DNA from: Paenibacillus guangzhouensis
GTDB taxonomy: Bacteria > Bacillota > Bacilli > Paenibacillales > Paenibacillaceae
DNA: 64,000 nt
Reading direction: 5' to 3'
Assembly: GCF_009363075.1 (NCBI RefSeq)
Contig: NZ_CP045293.1
Location: 930,001-994,000 of the forward strand
Below, piece by piece: positions 43,846 to 52,983 of this stretch (positions are counted from its first letter, which is position 1; each line of letters begins with the position of its first letter). Under the pieces are notes generated by a model that ran no database searches, was not told where the DNA came from, and saw only the letters and a program-made list of their open reading frames with translations. The position numbers and the translations under genes were made by a program.

Positions 43846-44825
43846 AGCTCATACTCCTTATACATCTGCACGATGATATCTTCAATCGGCTGCGTGTCGA
43901 TCGTGACATCGAGCAGTTCCACTTGAGCGGATAATTGCGTAACGGCTTCCGAGATAAGAATTTGTTCTGTATCAACACTTAGCACAGCACGATCGGGGGT
44001 CCAGGAGAGGAGCGATGCACCGGGGATATCGAGAGGGTTCGCATTCTCGCGATATTCAGCCGTGATGGTCCTTCGCGTTCCGAATTGACTGCGTAGGCCT
44101 TGGACACTGCCATCGTAGAGGAGTGTGCCTTTGCCGATGAGCAGGATCCGATCCGCTAGCGCTTCGATGTCGTTCATATCATGCGTGGTGAGAATGACAG
44201 TGACGCCTTTCTCTTTATTGATCGTCTTGATAAAATGTCGGACAGCGATTTTGGAGACGGCATCGAGGCCGATCGTTGGTTCGTCGAGGAACAGAATGCT
44301 CGGACTATGCAGGAGCGAAGCGGCAATCTCGCAGCGCATTCGCTGCCCAAGGCTCAGCTGCCGCACCGGCGTATGGATGATGCTGCCGAGGTCCAACGTA
44401 TCGACGAGCAGGTCGAGGTTGCTGTGGTATTCGGCTTGCGGGATATTGTAGATGTCACGCAGCAGCTCGAACGAATCCAACACAGGCACGTCCCACCAGA
44501 GCTGCGAGCGTTGCCCAAACACGACGCCGATGTTCTTGACGTAAGGCACGCGATCCAGCCAAGGGGTGTACCCGTGGATTGTGCAGGTGCCTTGATCCGG
44601 TACGAGGATACCGCTCATAATTTTGATTGTCGTCGATTTGCCGGCGCCGTTCGGTCCGATATAGCCGACGATCTCCCCGGGTGCAATCGAGAAAGAAATG
44701 TCCTTCAGCGCTTCCACGGTCGTGTATTCGCGATGGAATAACGATTTGACCGCATGCTTAATGCCTGATGGGCGCTTCGCCACCAGGAATGATTTTCCGA
44801 TTCCGTTTAATGTGATCACTTCCAT
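43842..44825 (-). CDS. ABC transporter ATP-binding protein (ABC-2 exporter)
   Basis: A 327-residue ATPase with Walker A GYIGPNGAGKSTTIKIMSG, Q-loop VVFGQRSQLWWDVPVLDSFE, signature LSLGQRMRCEIAA, Walker B SILFLDEPTIGLD and the H-loop LTTHD. The FGQRSQLWWD segment is typical of the ATPases that pair with DUF990 permeases. The ATG at 44825 is only two bases from GGAGGGTT; GTG 44819 has better spacing, so the start may be two codons later. The exported substrate is unknown. Confidence 0.9.
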   Translation of the reverse strand: MEVITLNGIGKSFLVAKRPSGIKHAVKSLFHREYTTVEALKDISFSIAPGEIVGYIGPNGAGKSTTIKIMSGILVPDQGTCTIHGYTPWLDRVPYVKNIGVVFGQRSQLWWDVPVLDSFELLRDIYNIPQAEYHSNLDLLVDTLDLGSIIHTPVRQLSLGQRMRCEIAASLLHSPSILFLDEPTIGLDAVSKIAVRHFIKTINKEKGVTVILTTHDMNDIEALADRILLIGKGTLLYDGSVQGLRSQFGTRRTITAEYRENANPLDIPGASLLSWTPDRAVLSVDTEQILISEAVTQLSAQVELLDVTIDTQPIEDIIVQMYKEYEL

Positions 44826-45077
44826 AACCCTCCATTCTTGGTCAAGTGACAGGAAGAAGATATTACCATTTCCAGTTGCGGGATGTCAATAATAAAAATC
44901 TCGAGCTGAAATTGGCTTTACACCTGACTTTTTGGCGGCTTCGACCGTCTTCTGTATCAGAGGCTTGATCATCCGCATGATGAAATTGCGATCTAATGAT
45001 ATTTGCTATTTTAAACTTGCCAGAGAAGGGGGGCGAGGATATAATAGATAAAATTTTCCAAATAAGGAGGACTTGCG

Positions 45078-45890
45078 ATGAATGACGTGATTCGGTATTA
45101 TTCGGCATTTGATGAGTGGGGAAGGCTGGATCGCGAGCCGCTCGAATATTTGGTGAATTGGCATTATATCCGGAAGCATCTGCCGAAGGCAGGCCGCGTG
45201 CTTGATAACGGTGCGGGGCCAGGTAAATATGCGATGGCGCTGGCGAGTGAGGGTTATCGCATGACATTGACGGATCTGACACCGCGGCTCGTTGAACAGG
45301 CTGAAGTGAAGGCGAAGGAGCTTGCGCTCCATGACCGATTCGAAGGATTCTATGCACGCGATGCGAGACAACTGGAAGGGATTCCGTCCTCCCATTATGA
45401 TGCAGCCCTGATGCTTGGACCCCTGTATCATTTGCAGACGGAAGAGGATCGCACGGCAGCGATGCAAGAGTTGTATCGTGTGACGAAGCCTGGCGGCGTT
45501 GTATGTATTGCGCTGATGACTCGCATTCGCAAGCTGCAGACGGCGCTCCAATACCCCGAAGTATGGAGGCCGCTTGATCATATGGCATCGATCGACGCAT
45601 TTTTGGAGAATGGAGTGTTCGATCACCAAGACGCAGGGCGCTTCACTGGCGCATATTTCTATCCACTCGAAGAGATTAAGCCATTCATGGCATTGAACGG
45701 GTTCGAGACGATTGAGTTGATCGGCTCATCTAGCATTGCTGGACGGTTCTCAGAAGAGAACTGGAATTATTGGCGCGGCCGCGGCGAAGATGAATTTGAG
45801 CGGATGATGGAGCTCATCTATCACTATGCGGCGGACCCATCGATTCTAGGTGTGTCATCGCATTTACTCTATATTGGACGGAAGCGTTAA
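45078..45890 (+). CDS. Class I SAM-dependent methyltransferase
   Basis: A 270-residue methyltransferase of the Methyltransf_11 type. Motif I is RVLDNGAGPGKYAMALA, with Gly in AGPG, then LTDLTPRLVEQA (acidic residue binding ribose), YDAALMLGPLYHL (motif II) and LYRVTKPGGVVCIAL (post II). The C-terminal ~100 residues form a helical lid. The nature of the acceptor is not shown by the sequence. ATG 45078 has AAGGAGGA upstream. It stands alone between a divergent operon and the Fur-linked ABC gene. Confidence 0.86.
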   Translation: MNDVIRYYSAFDEWGRLDREPLEYLVNWHYIRKHLPKAGRVLDNGAGPGKYAMALASEGYRMTLTDLTPRLVEQAEVKAKELALHDRFEGFYARDARQLEGIPSSHYDAALMLGPLYHLQTEEDRTAAMQELYRVTKPGGVVCIALMTRIRKLQTALQYPEVWRPLDHMASIDAFLENGVFDHQDAGRFTGAYFYPLEEIKPFMALNGFETIELIGSSSIAGRFSEENWNYWRGRGEDEFERMMELIYHYAADPSILGVSSHLLYIGRKR

Positions 45891-45980
45891 TCGGTTCATT
45901 TGGAAAAATTATCGTAAATTATTTAAATAAATGGTACCCACGGCCCCTATTCTATGATACACTCAACTCCGAAGGGGTAA

Positions 45981-45995
45981 TGAGAATCAATCTCA
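45981..45995 (+). promoter_or_regulatory. Fur box upstream of the ABC exporter gene
   Basis: TGAGAATCAATCTCA fits the 7-1-7 Fur consensus with two to three deviations. It lies 53 bases before the ATG. Confidence 0.65.
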
Positions 45996-46047
45996 ATTAG
46001 ATCCTTTCATAAGAGGATGCTGCTAGAGAAGGAGTTGAGATCGTACC

Positions 46048-47763
46048 ATGATTCGCCGGTTTTTCTCGTATTATTCGCCATACAAGCAGTTGTTTTTGCT
46101 TGATTTTGGCTGCGCGGTTCTCGCAGGATTGATGGAGCTTGCTTTCCCGTTGGTCGTGAACCGATTCGTTGATGATCTGCTCCCGGGTGGGAAATGGTCA
46201 TTAATTATTTGGGCTTCCGCAGGACTGCTTGCCCTGTATATTTTAAATACATTCCTGCAATATATCGTCAACTATTGGGGACACATGCTCGGAATCAATA
46301 TCGAGACGGACATGCGCAGGAAGCTGTTCGATCATATTCAGAAGCTGTCCTTCCGGTTCTTCGATAATACGAAGACAGGGCATCTCATGTCCCGTCTTAC
46401 GAACGATATGATGCAGATCGGCGAGATGGCTCACCATGGGCCAGAAGATTTATTCATCGCGATTATGACATTGGCCGGTTCGTTCACGTTGATGATGTTT
46501 ATCAACTGGAAGCTGGCGGTGTTGACGTTCATCGTGGTTCCTGCGATTATCTGGCTCGTCGTCTACTTCAATGGCAAAATGACGAAGGCGATCGACCAGT
46601 TGTACGATGATATTGGTGATTTCAATGCGCGGGTGGAAGATAATGTCGGAGGGATTCGTGTCGTGCAGGCGTTCTCCAATGAGGAGCACGAGAAGGCGCA
46701 ATTCGAGGTCAATAATGGAAGATTCCGCAAAGCCAAGTTGGTGTCTTACAAGCTCATCGCTAAGAATGGTTCAATTAGCTACATGATGATGCGGTTCGTG
46801 ACGTTGTTCGTGATGGTGTGCGGTACATGGTTCGTCATTCAGAAGGAATTGAGTTATGGGGAATTTATCGGGTTCCTACTGCTCTCGAATGTGTTCTTCC
46901 GTCCGATTGAGAAGATCAACGCGATTATCGAGAGTTATCCGCAAGGCTTCGCAGGCTTCAAGCGATATGCGGAGCTTTTGGACACGGAGCCAGATGTGGC
47001 GGATGCGCCGGATGCGCAAGAAATGAGACCGTTGCAGCATACGATCCAGTTCGAGCGCGTCACCTTCGGTTACGATCATGATGAACATGTGCTGAAGGAC
47101 ATCGATCTGACGATTCGCAAAGGGGAGACTGTCGCTTTCGTCGGGCCATCGGGCGCAGGGAAGACGACGTTATGCAGCTTGCTGCCGAGGTTCTACGAAG
47201 TCATCTCGGGATCGATTAAGATCGACGGGGTGGATATTCGCGAGGTGACGATGCGTTCGCTTCGTCAGCAGATCGGGATCGTGCAGCAGGATGTCTTCTT
47301 ATTCGCAGGCACGATTCGCGAAAATATTCTATACGGCAAGCTCGGCGCGACGGAGGACGAAATCTGGGAAGCGGCACGCCGTGCACGTCTGGATGAATTT
47401 ATCCGATCCCAACTAAACGGAATGGATACCGTCATCGGGGAGCGCGGAGTGAAGCTGTCAGGCGGTCAGAAGCAGCGTCTCTCGATTGCGCGGATGTTCC
47501 TGAAGAACCCGCCGATCTTGATCTTAGATGAAGCGACGTCGGCGCTCGATACCGAGACCGAGATGATTATTCAGCAATCGCTGGCTGAACTCTCCAAAGG
47601 TCGTACGACGCTGGTCATTGCGCATCGTCTCGCGACGATCAAAAATGCCGACCGCATTGTCGTGGTGACGGAAGAAGGCATCAAAGAACAAGGGCATCAC
47701 CAAGAGCTCGTTGCGGCCGGCGGTGTATACAGCAGACTGCACCAGGCGCAATTCGGTACTTAA
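46048..47763 (+). CDS. ABC transporter, fused permease and ATPase (exporter type)
   Basis: A 571-residue half-transporter of the MsbA/LmrA/YknV type. Six membrane segments (1-310) are followed by an ATPase with Walker A FVGPSGAGKTTLCSLLP, Q-loop IGIVQQDVFLFAGT, signature VKLSGGQKQRLSIA, Walker B ILILDEATSALDTET and the H-loop VIAHRLATI. It works as a homodimer. ATG 46048 has GAAGGAGTTGAG upstream. The Fur box in front and the iron genes after it suggest export of a siderophore or related compound under iron limitation; this is inference. Confidence 0.88.
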   Translation: MIRRFFSYYSPYKQLFLLDFGCAVLAGLMELAFPLVVNRFVDDLLPGGKWSLIIWASAGLLALYILNTFLQYIVNYWGHMLGINIETDMRRKLFDHIQKLSFRFFDNTKTGHLMSRLTNDMMQIGEMAHHGPEDLFIAIMTLAGSFTLMMFINWKLAVLTFIVVPAIIWLVVYFNGKMTKAIDQLYDDIGDFNARVEDNVGGIRVVQAFSNEEHEKAQFEVNNGRFRKAKLVSYKLIAKNGSISYMMMRFVTLFVMVCGTWFVIQKELSYGEFIGFLLLSNVFFRPIEKINAIIESYPQGFAGFKRYAELLDTEPDVADAPDAQEMRPLQHTIQFERVTFGYDHDEHVLKDIDLTIRKGETVAFVGPSGAGKTTLCSLLPRFYEVISGSIKIDGVDIREVTMRSLRQQIGIVQQDVFLFAGTIRENILYGKLGATEDEIWEAARRARLDEFIRSQLNGMDTVIGERGVKLSGGQKQRLSIARMFLKNPPILILDEATSALDTETEMIIQQSLAELSKGRTTLVIAHRLATIKNADRIVVVTEEGIKEQGHHQELVAAGGVYSRLHQAQFGT

Positions 47764-47781
47764 TACAATAGGATTCGCGAG

Positions 47782-47817
47782 AATAAGCCGCATCCCTACG
47801 AGGGGATGCGGCTTATT
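47782..47817. terminator. Bidirectional terminator between the ABC and AraC genes
   Basis: AATAAGCCGCATCCC (47782-47796) pairs with GGGATGCGGCTTATT (47803-47817), between convergent genes. Confidence 0.9.
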
Positions 47818-47835
47818 TGCGTTTTGCAGGTATGG

Positions 47836-49485
47836 TCAGGCGAGTATCGGGGGAAGCACCTCCAGCAGCTTCTCTCTTGTGAAGGCATCGCCATAGTTCC
47901 ACGAATCCGCTTCGATCGTATAGACATAGCCGTTCTGCACGGCTGGGAGACGCTGCCATAGACGCGATGCCATCATCGCTTCGGCAGCCAGTCTGGAGGC
48001 CGGATGGGAAGGAAGCAGCATGAAGATGCGGTCGCCTGCGTAATCCGGCAACGAGGCCGGAGGGATCTCTGCGAATCCAAGTCCGGCATCGAGTATCGCT
48101 TGCACGCGATCGACGGCTTGGAACCCGTACGGATGATACAACGAAGACGAGAATCCGGACGTTCCCATCACATATAAGTGATTGCCGTGATCATAGATCA
48201 ATACGGTAGCCGTCTCGCCTGGTCTAATATCGGACTGGAGCATTCGCCACATCGCCTCGGCCTTGGCGTTATAGGCTTCAAGCCAGTGCGCGGCTTCCCG
48301 CTGTTTGCCAAGGATATTGCCTAACGTCTGGAGTCGCTGGTCGAGCGGCGCAAAAGTATTGAATGTCACGGTTGGGGCAATTCGGGAGACTCGGGCATAT
48401 TGCTGTTCGTCGGCATTGGCGAAAATAATCAGATCCGGCTTCAGCTTCATGGCCGTCTTCAGATCCAGCGGACAACCGGTATCCTGGATCTCTCGAACGA
48501 GATGAGCGTAGAGCGTATGTCTTGTCACCTGATGGATGCCGCCGACGGCTTCGATGCCAAGCGCGATCAAGTCGCCGAATGTCTCGCCATAATAAATAAT
48601 ACGCTGCGGTTCTGCAGGCACGTCGACCTCATGCCCGGTCCAATCGCGAATACGCGTACTTCGTCTCATACTTGTGGCATATTGCTTGGGTGCAATGCCC
48701 GTCATTTGGCGGAAACGGCGATTGAAATAATATTCGTCCGTGAACCCGACTTGATGAGCGATCTCGCGCAAAGGTGCTGTCGTGCTTAGCAGCAGCTCTT
48801 TGGACCGCTTAATGCGAAGCTCCGTTAGAAAATCCAGCGGCTTCTTGCCCGTTAGCTCTTGAAAGATCGGCGTATACTTCCACGGTGAGATTTCGGCGAG
48901 TTCAGCTAGCTGTCTAACCGTAATGTTCGTCATGTAATGGTGATGCATATAACGTATGGTTTTCTCCACGGCTTGGGTCGAACTAGGCCTTGCATCGGCG
49001 TGAAGGTTATGCTCGAACAGAAACCCAACCAGCTCCTGGAAGCGCAATTGGCTATGGAACAGTTCGATTTCTGAATGATGTTCATGCATCCTGCCGAGCA
49101 TCTCGACCATTCGCATTAAACGAGAGAAGGGATAAGCCGTCAATTCGTTGCGGTGGGGCAGCAGGTTCCCGTGGAACGTGATTGGTGCGCCTTGATGGAG
49201 TTGGATGGCTGTAAAGGTTATCCGGTAGACGCATACGCTAGAATCGTACCTGTTAACGATGCGGCAAGGCGTCCGGGGTGGCACATAGTAGCACTTGTCG
49301 GCCGAATAATAGTAAGAATAATCGCTTATAGCAAGTTCACCTTGCCCTTGGGTAAAGATGAGCAGGGTATGTAGATTTGCGTTCAGTTGCATAGATTCCC
49401 ATCCGACGGGTTTATCCATCCACTCAATCTTCGAGAGATGGAACATGAGGGAATGAAGCGGAGGTACAGTGTTCGATGGCAGCAA
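47836..49485 (-). CDS. AraC-family regulator with siderophore-binding domain (Btr-like)
   Basis: A 549-residue cytoplasmic regulator. An N-terminal sensor/cupin part (~1-160) is followed by two helix-turn-helices (~175-275: ITVRQLAELAEISPWKYTPI, then the LREIAHQVGFTDEYYFNRRF signature). A complete FepB/FeuA-type substrate-binding domain (~285-549) lacks any export signal. The layout is that of B. subtilis Btr, which activates siderophore uptake genes when it binds bacillibactin. The start is TTG 49485 behind GGAGGAGGGA. A perfect Fur box lies 22 bases upstream. The binding domain closely resembles the neighbouring lipoprotein. Confidence 0.9.
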   Translation of the reverse strand: MLPSNTVPPLHSLMFHLSKIEWMDKPVGWESMQLNANLHTLLIFTQGQGELAISDYSYYYSADKCYYVPPRTPCRIVNRYDSSVCVYRITFTAIQLHQGAPITFHGNLLPHRNELTAYPFSRLMRMVEMLGRMHEHHSEIELFHSQLRFQELVGFLFEHNLHADARPSSTQAVEKTIRYMHHHYMTNITVRQLAELAEISPWKYTPIFQELTGKKPLDFLTELRIKRSKELLLSTTAPLREIAHQVGFTDEYYFNRRFRQMTGIAPKQYATSMRRSTRIRDWTGHEVDVPAEPQRIIYYGETFGDLIALGIEAVGGIHQVTRHTLYAHLVREIQDTGCPLDLKTAMKLKPDLIIFANADEQQYARVSRIAPTVTFNTFAPLDQRLQTLGNILGKQREAAHWLEAYNAKAEAMWRMLQSDIRPGETATVLIYDHGNHLYVMGTSGFSSSLYHPYGFQAVDRVQAILDAGLGFAEIPPASLPDYAGDRIFMLLPSHPASRLAAEAMMASRLWQRLPAVQNGYVYTIEADSWNYGDAFTREKLLEVLPPILA

Positions 49486-49506
49486 GGGTCCCTCCTCCTT
49501 TTTAAT

Positions 49507-49521
49507 TGATAATGATTATCA
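49507..49521 (-). promoter_or_regulatory. Fur box upstream of the Btr-like gene
   Basis: TGATAATGATTATCA is a perfect 7-1-7 Fur palindrome immediately before the regulator gene. Confidence 0.9.
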
Positions 49522-49532
49522 ATGATTATAAC

Positions 49533-49573
49533 CAAAAAAAAGAAGCTGATCAACCGAAGTCGAAGCTTCTTTC
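49533..49573 (-). terminator. Terminator of the siderophore-binding lipoprotein gene
   Basis: On the minus strand AAAGAAGCT pairs with AGCTTCTTT, followed by a T-run. It separates the lipoprotein and regulator units. Confidence 0.85.
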
Positions 49574-49608
49574 TGGATTAGGCAGGGATGGTCAGGGATC
49601 CCCGTTGT

Positions 49609-50556
49609 TTATTTCGCTAAGAGCTTAGGCAGTTCTTGTATCAGCCATTCGCGCGATAAGGCATCGCTGCCGGACTTTAAGATATCGATGGTATAGACAT
49701 GGCCATTCTGCACGGCAGGCAAGTTCTTCCATATTTGACTCTGCATCATGTCCGTCGTCGATTGCTTCGCTTCCGAATCGACAGGAGTCAGGATGAATAC
49801 ACGATCGCCGACGAATTCAGGCAAGACCTCCATCGAGATTTGCTTGAATCCGACATTCTCATCGAGCACGGATTGCACTTGCGCAGTAGGTTTTAAGCCA
49901 TCCGGTTGGTATAGCACTTGGGACAGGCCCGTCTTCGCCATGACGAACAAGCGATCTCCCGGGTAATAGGTTAGGACCGTTGCAGTCTCACCAGGCTTCA
50001 TGCCACTCTCCGCAAGCGATTTCCACATCGCCTCTGCTTGTGCCTTATAGTCTGCGAGCCATTGCTCGGCTTCTTGCTTCTTCCCAAGAATATCGCCGAG
50101 CAGTGGAATCCGGTCTTCGAGCGGGGCGAACGTGTCGAACATGATGGTCGGTGCAATCTTGGTCAGTTGTTCATATTCCTTCTCATCCGTATTCCCAGTA
50201 ATGATCAAATCCGGCTTCAAGCTCAGCGCTTTCTCGAGATTGACAGGGAAACTAATATCATCCGCATTCTTCATCCGTTCTTCATAGACGGTGCCTTCCG
50301 CCCAGTTCTTCGGAACGCCTACAGGCTCTGTCTTCAGCGCGATCATGTCACTCGTCGTTTCGCCGATGAATATGACGCGTTCAGGGTTAGCGGGCAGCTC
50401 AACTTGATGTTTCATATAGTCCGTATAGGATCGAACGGCAGGCGCAGCAGCTTCATTCGTAGCCTGTCCGTCTGCGTTGCCGCATCCAGCCAATGATGCT
50501 CCGAATACGGCAATGAAGGCCAATCTGGATAAGGTGGTTCTTACTTGACTCAACAT
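49609..50556 (-). CDS. Iron-siderophore ABC transporter substrate-binding lipoprotein
   Basis: A 315-residue lipoprotein with lipobox LAGC (Cys25), to be anchored outside the membrane. The FepB/FeuA class III fold is shown by ANPERVIFIGETTSDMIAL, LKPDLIITGN, APTIMFDTFAPLEDR, GDILGKKQEAEQWLADYKAQ, the lobe-linking helix and the C-terminal IWKNLPAVQNGHVYTID. ATG 50556 has GGAGGAAC upstream and a Fur box lies 42 bases before it. No permease or ATPase for import is in the window, so it must use a transporter encoded elsewhere. Confidence 0.92.
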   Translation of the reverse strand: MLSQVRTTLSRLAFIAVFGASLAGCGNADGQATNEAAAPAVRSYTDYMKHQVELPANPERVIFIGETTSDMIALKTEPVGVPKNWAEGTVYEERMKNADDISFPVNLEKALSLKPDLIITGNTDEKEYEQLTKIAPTIMFDTFAPLEDRIPLLGDILGKKQEAEQWLADYKAQAEAMWKSLAESGMKPGETATVLTYYPGDRLFVMAKTGLSQVLYQPDGLKPTAQVQSVLDENVGFKQISMEVLPEFVGDRVFILTPVDSEAKQSTTDMMQSQIWKNLPAVQNGHVYTIDILKSGSDALSREWLIQELPKLLAK

Positions 50557-50597
50557 GTGTGTTCCTCCAACGTTTAAAATAATAAATGCATTTCAAA

Positions 50598-50612
50598 TGA
50601 GAATCATTATCA
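50598..50612 (-). promoter_or_regulatory. Fur box upstream of the lipoprotein gene
   Basis: TGAGAATCATTATCA matches the 7-1-7 Fur consensus at all but one base. Confidence 0.85.
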
Positions 50613-50731
50613 ATGTAAACAATCATAATCGGCATGGACAAGGCTTGCAATGGAGAAATGCAATTGCTGCATTTGATTTTGTACAAAGGTTTTCTCTTGA
50701 TTTTGTGCAAAAAAACGGTCGTGTTTGTTCA

Positions 50732-50779
50732 TTGTTTAGTGGGATGCGTTGTTGGATAATGATGTGAGAATGATTATCA
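50732..50779 (+). promoter_or_regulatory. Promoter with Fur box for the ferredoxin-NADP reductase gene
   Basis: TTGTTT (50732-50737) and GATAAT (50755-50760) are 17 bases apart. The Fur box TGAGAATGATTATCA (50765-50779) starts five bases after the -10 element, covering the transcription start, which is a classic repressing position. Confidence 0.82.
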
Positions 50780-50810
50780 TTGAAACAATGGCGCATTGGA
50801 GGCATAGCAG

Positions 50811-51848
50811 GTGACAGGTGAATTAGAGTTGTATGATGTTACGATTATCGGCGGAGGCCCGGCGGGGATGTATGCTGCTTTTTATAGCGGAATGCGGGAT
50901 ATGAAGACGAAAATTATCGAGGCGAGAGAAGAACTGGGCGGACGGATGCTCATCTATCCAGAGAAAATGATATGGGATGTAGGAGGGTTCGCGCCGATCC
51001 AATGTGAGCAGCTGATCGTGGAGTTGGCGCGGCAGGCTCGGCTATTCGATCCGACGCTCGTGTTCGGTCAGCAGGTTAGAGGGCTAGAGCGTATGGCCGA
51101 TGGGACTTACGTACTCGTGACGGCATCCGGTGAGAGACATTGGACCCGCACGATTATTTTGGCCCTCGGACGTGGCATTCTGCAGATGGAGAAGCTGGAG
51201 ATCGAAGGAGCCGATCGCTATGAGGTGACCAATCTGCATTATACGGTCCAAGCATTGGAGCCGTTCCGCGGTAAACGCGTGTTGATCTCAGGCGGGGGCA
51301 ATTCCGCGATCGATTGGGCGAATGAACTCGAGCCGATAGCAGAACGTGTCGTTGTGGTACATCGCCGGGATCAATTCGGCGGACATGAGAAAAATGTGCT
51401 GCGGATGAAAGCCTCTTCTGTAGAGGTTCGGACGCCGTATGTGGTGCAGCAGCTGCATAGCCGCGATGAGCAGCAAATCGATCAAGTGACGATTCGCCAT
51501 CTGGAATCGGGGGAGACGGAGCGAATGGATGTGGATGCTGTCATCGTGAATCATGGGCTCAAGTCCGATTTTACGGGAATTACGGCGTGGGGGCTTCGGA
51601 TGGATGATTGGAACGTCTTCGTTAGCGAGAAGCTGGCGACGAATTTACCGGGCGTCTTTGCTGCGGGGGATTTCGTGTATTATGAGAGCAAGGTGAATTT
51701 GATCGCAGGAGCGTTCTCGGATGCGGTGCTGGCGGTGAACAGCGCGATATTATATCTAGACCCAGAGGCACCGCGCGTGGCCTATGTCTCCTCCCATAAT
51801 GATCGATTCAAAGAGAAAAATCGGGCATATGGCGTGAGGGATGAGTAG
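50811..51848 (+). CDS. Ferredoxin-NADP reductase type 2 (YcgT/YumC-like)
   Basis: A 345-residue FAD/NAD(P) oxidoreductase of the thioredoxin-reductase-like type but without the CxxC pair, as in YumC/YcgT. FAD is bound by [21 protein letters not shown] by [19 protein letters not shown], and FAD again by [10 protein letters not shown]. In B. subtilis the paralogue YcgT belongs to the Fur regulon; here the Fur box at -10 fits that form. It may supply electrons for iron release from siderophores, which is inference. GTG 50811 has GGAGG nine bases upstream. Confidence 0.88.
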   Translation: MTGELELYDVTIIGGGPAGMYAAFYSGMRDMKTKIIEAREELGGRMLIYPEKMIWDVGGFAPIQCEQLIVELARQARLFDPTLVFGQQVRGLERMADGTYVLVTASGERHWTRTIILALGRGILQMEKLEIEGADRYEVTNLHYTVQALEPFRGKRVLISGGGNSAIDWANELEPIAERVVVVHRRDQFGGHEKNVLRMKASSVEVRTPYVVQQLHSRDEQQIDQVTIRHLESGETERMDVDAVIVNHGLKSDFTGITAWGLRMDDWNVFVSEKLATNLPGVFAAGDFVYYESKVNLIAGAFSDAVLAVNSAILYLDPEAPRVAYVSSHNDRFKEKNRAYGVRDE

Positions 51849-52070
51849 GCAAATAGGATCGGGACTTCGATCGGCGGTTTCTTCTCGTGTCTAACGGGGG
51901 GAGGCCGTTTTTGGCTTCCGCCACATATTTGAGAATCTGCTATCGGGGCAGAAGTCCGGCTCAAGGGATCGATGTTGCTAAGTTAGGATGGGTAGAGTTG
52001 ATTATATTCATTTTTTCCTTATGCGTGTGATGCGAGTGAAGATAGAATAAGAGGAGGAGCGGGCATAGCA

Positions 52071-52099
52071 GAAGAGAGCATGCATGCGCATACTCTCTT
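52071..52099 (-). terminator. Probable terminator of the hypothetical gene 52105-52875
   Basis: AGAGAGCATGC pairs with GCATACTCTCT (one wobble) just after the stop codon. The T-run is poor. The rest of 51849-52104 shows no gene that I can support. Confidence 0.4.
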
Positions 52100-52104
52100 G
52101 GTTG

Positions 52105-52875
52105 TTACGATGTCGTTTTTTGGATTTTAGCTGGGTTGTTGATCTTGTATGGTACGGGGTGCTTGGTCAATTTCTTAGCAATAATCTTGGCGTCGAACGT
52201 GATCGTGTCACCGACTTCGAGCTCGAACTTCTTCAGCGTTGCGCTATGGCTGGACCAAGCGACCCCGATTTCGAGTGGCGGATCGATCATGGCGACCGCT
52301 TCATAGATGATAACTTCATCGTCCGTATCGGAGAAGTTGTTCGGTACGGTAGTGAATTCTTGGACCGTAGCGGTCATTTTCACTTTTTCTTCCGGGAGCT
52401 CCAGCTTTGGCGCTTTGCCTTTCTTCGCCTTGGACTTGGCTGGCGCTTCTGCTTCCTCAGCCTGAGAAGTTTCGGTTGCCACTGGCTCGTCAATCGCTGG
52501 TGTTGCAACGGATTCTTGTGCCTGCTGGGTTGGTTCTTGCGGTTCAGTGGCAGAGGTCGTCTCCACTTCTGTTTCATTTGATTTGTCAGTCGCAGCTGAT
52601 ACTCTCGAACCGAAGGTGGATGCTTGCATCTCCTTCAGATAAGAGGGGTGAATGCAGTGGAGCTGTTCCGGGCTGAGTTGAATGACCGCCGTCAAATGAT
52701 CGACATAACCGACAATGTCACATGCTTGGTTCATCCCGCTACCTTTGTAATAGAAGGTTTTGGATTTCACGGCTTTGTCGGAGAGAAGCCCCCATTCTTT
52801 GCATTTGTCGATCTGTTCGGCTTCATTCTCGAACGCTGTATATGTAGTGGGCTTGATGATAAACGTCGTATCCAT
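52105..52875 (-). CDS. Hypothetical two-domain protein with acidic/alanine linker
   Basis: A 256-residue soluble protein with no signal or membrane segment. The N-terminal ~93 residues (MDTTFIIKPTTYTAFENEAE, KCKEWGLLSDKAVKSKTFYY) and C-terminal ~90 residues (KMTATVQEFTTVPNNFSDTD, LEVGDTITFDAKIIAKKL) look folded. Between them lies a ~70-residue linker rich in Glu, Thr, Ala, Gln and Pro, ending in a basic KSKAKKGKAPK. I recall similar uncharacterised proteins in Paenibacillus but no function. ATG 52875 has GGCGGAGAAA upstream. The C-terminal part could be an OB-like fold, but this is only a guess. Confidence 0.75.
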   Translation of the reverse strand: MDTTFIIKPTTYTAFENEAEQIDKCKEWGLLSDKAVKSKTFYYKGSGMNQACDIVGYVDHLTAVIQLSPEQLHCIHPSYLKEMQASTFGSRVSAATDKSNETEVETTSATEPQEPTQQAQESVATPAIDEPVATETSQAEEAEAPAKSKAKKGKAPKLELPEEKVKMTATVQEFTTVPNNFSDTDDEVIIYEAVAMIDPPLEIGVAWSSHSATLKKFELEVGDTITFDAKIIAKKLTKHPVPYKINNPAKIQKTTS

Positions 52876-52983
52876 AAGTTTTCTCCGCCTTTACTTTTTT
52901 TAACGGTTTTATTTTATCATGTTTTCATAGAAATTTATCATTTCTTGCTCGAACAATCAAGGATTGAAGGAGGAATACAACCT

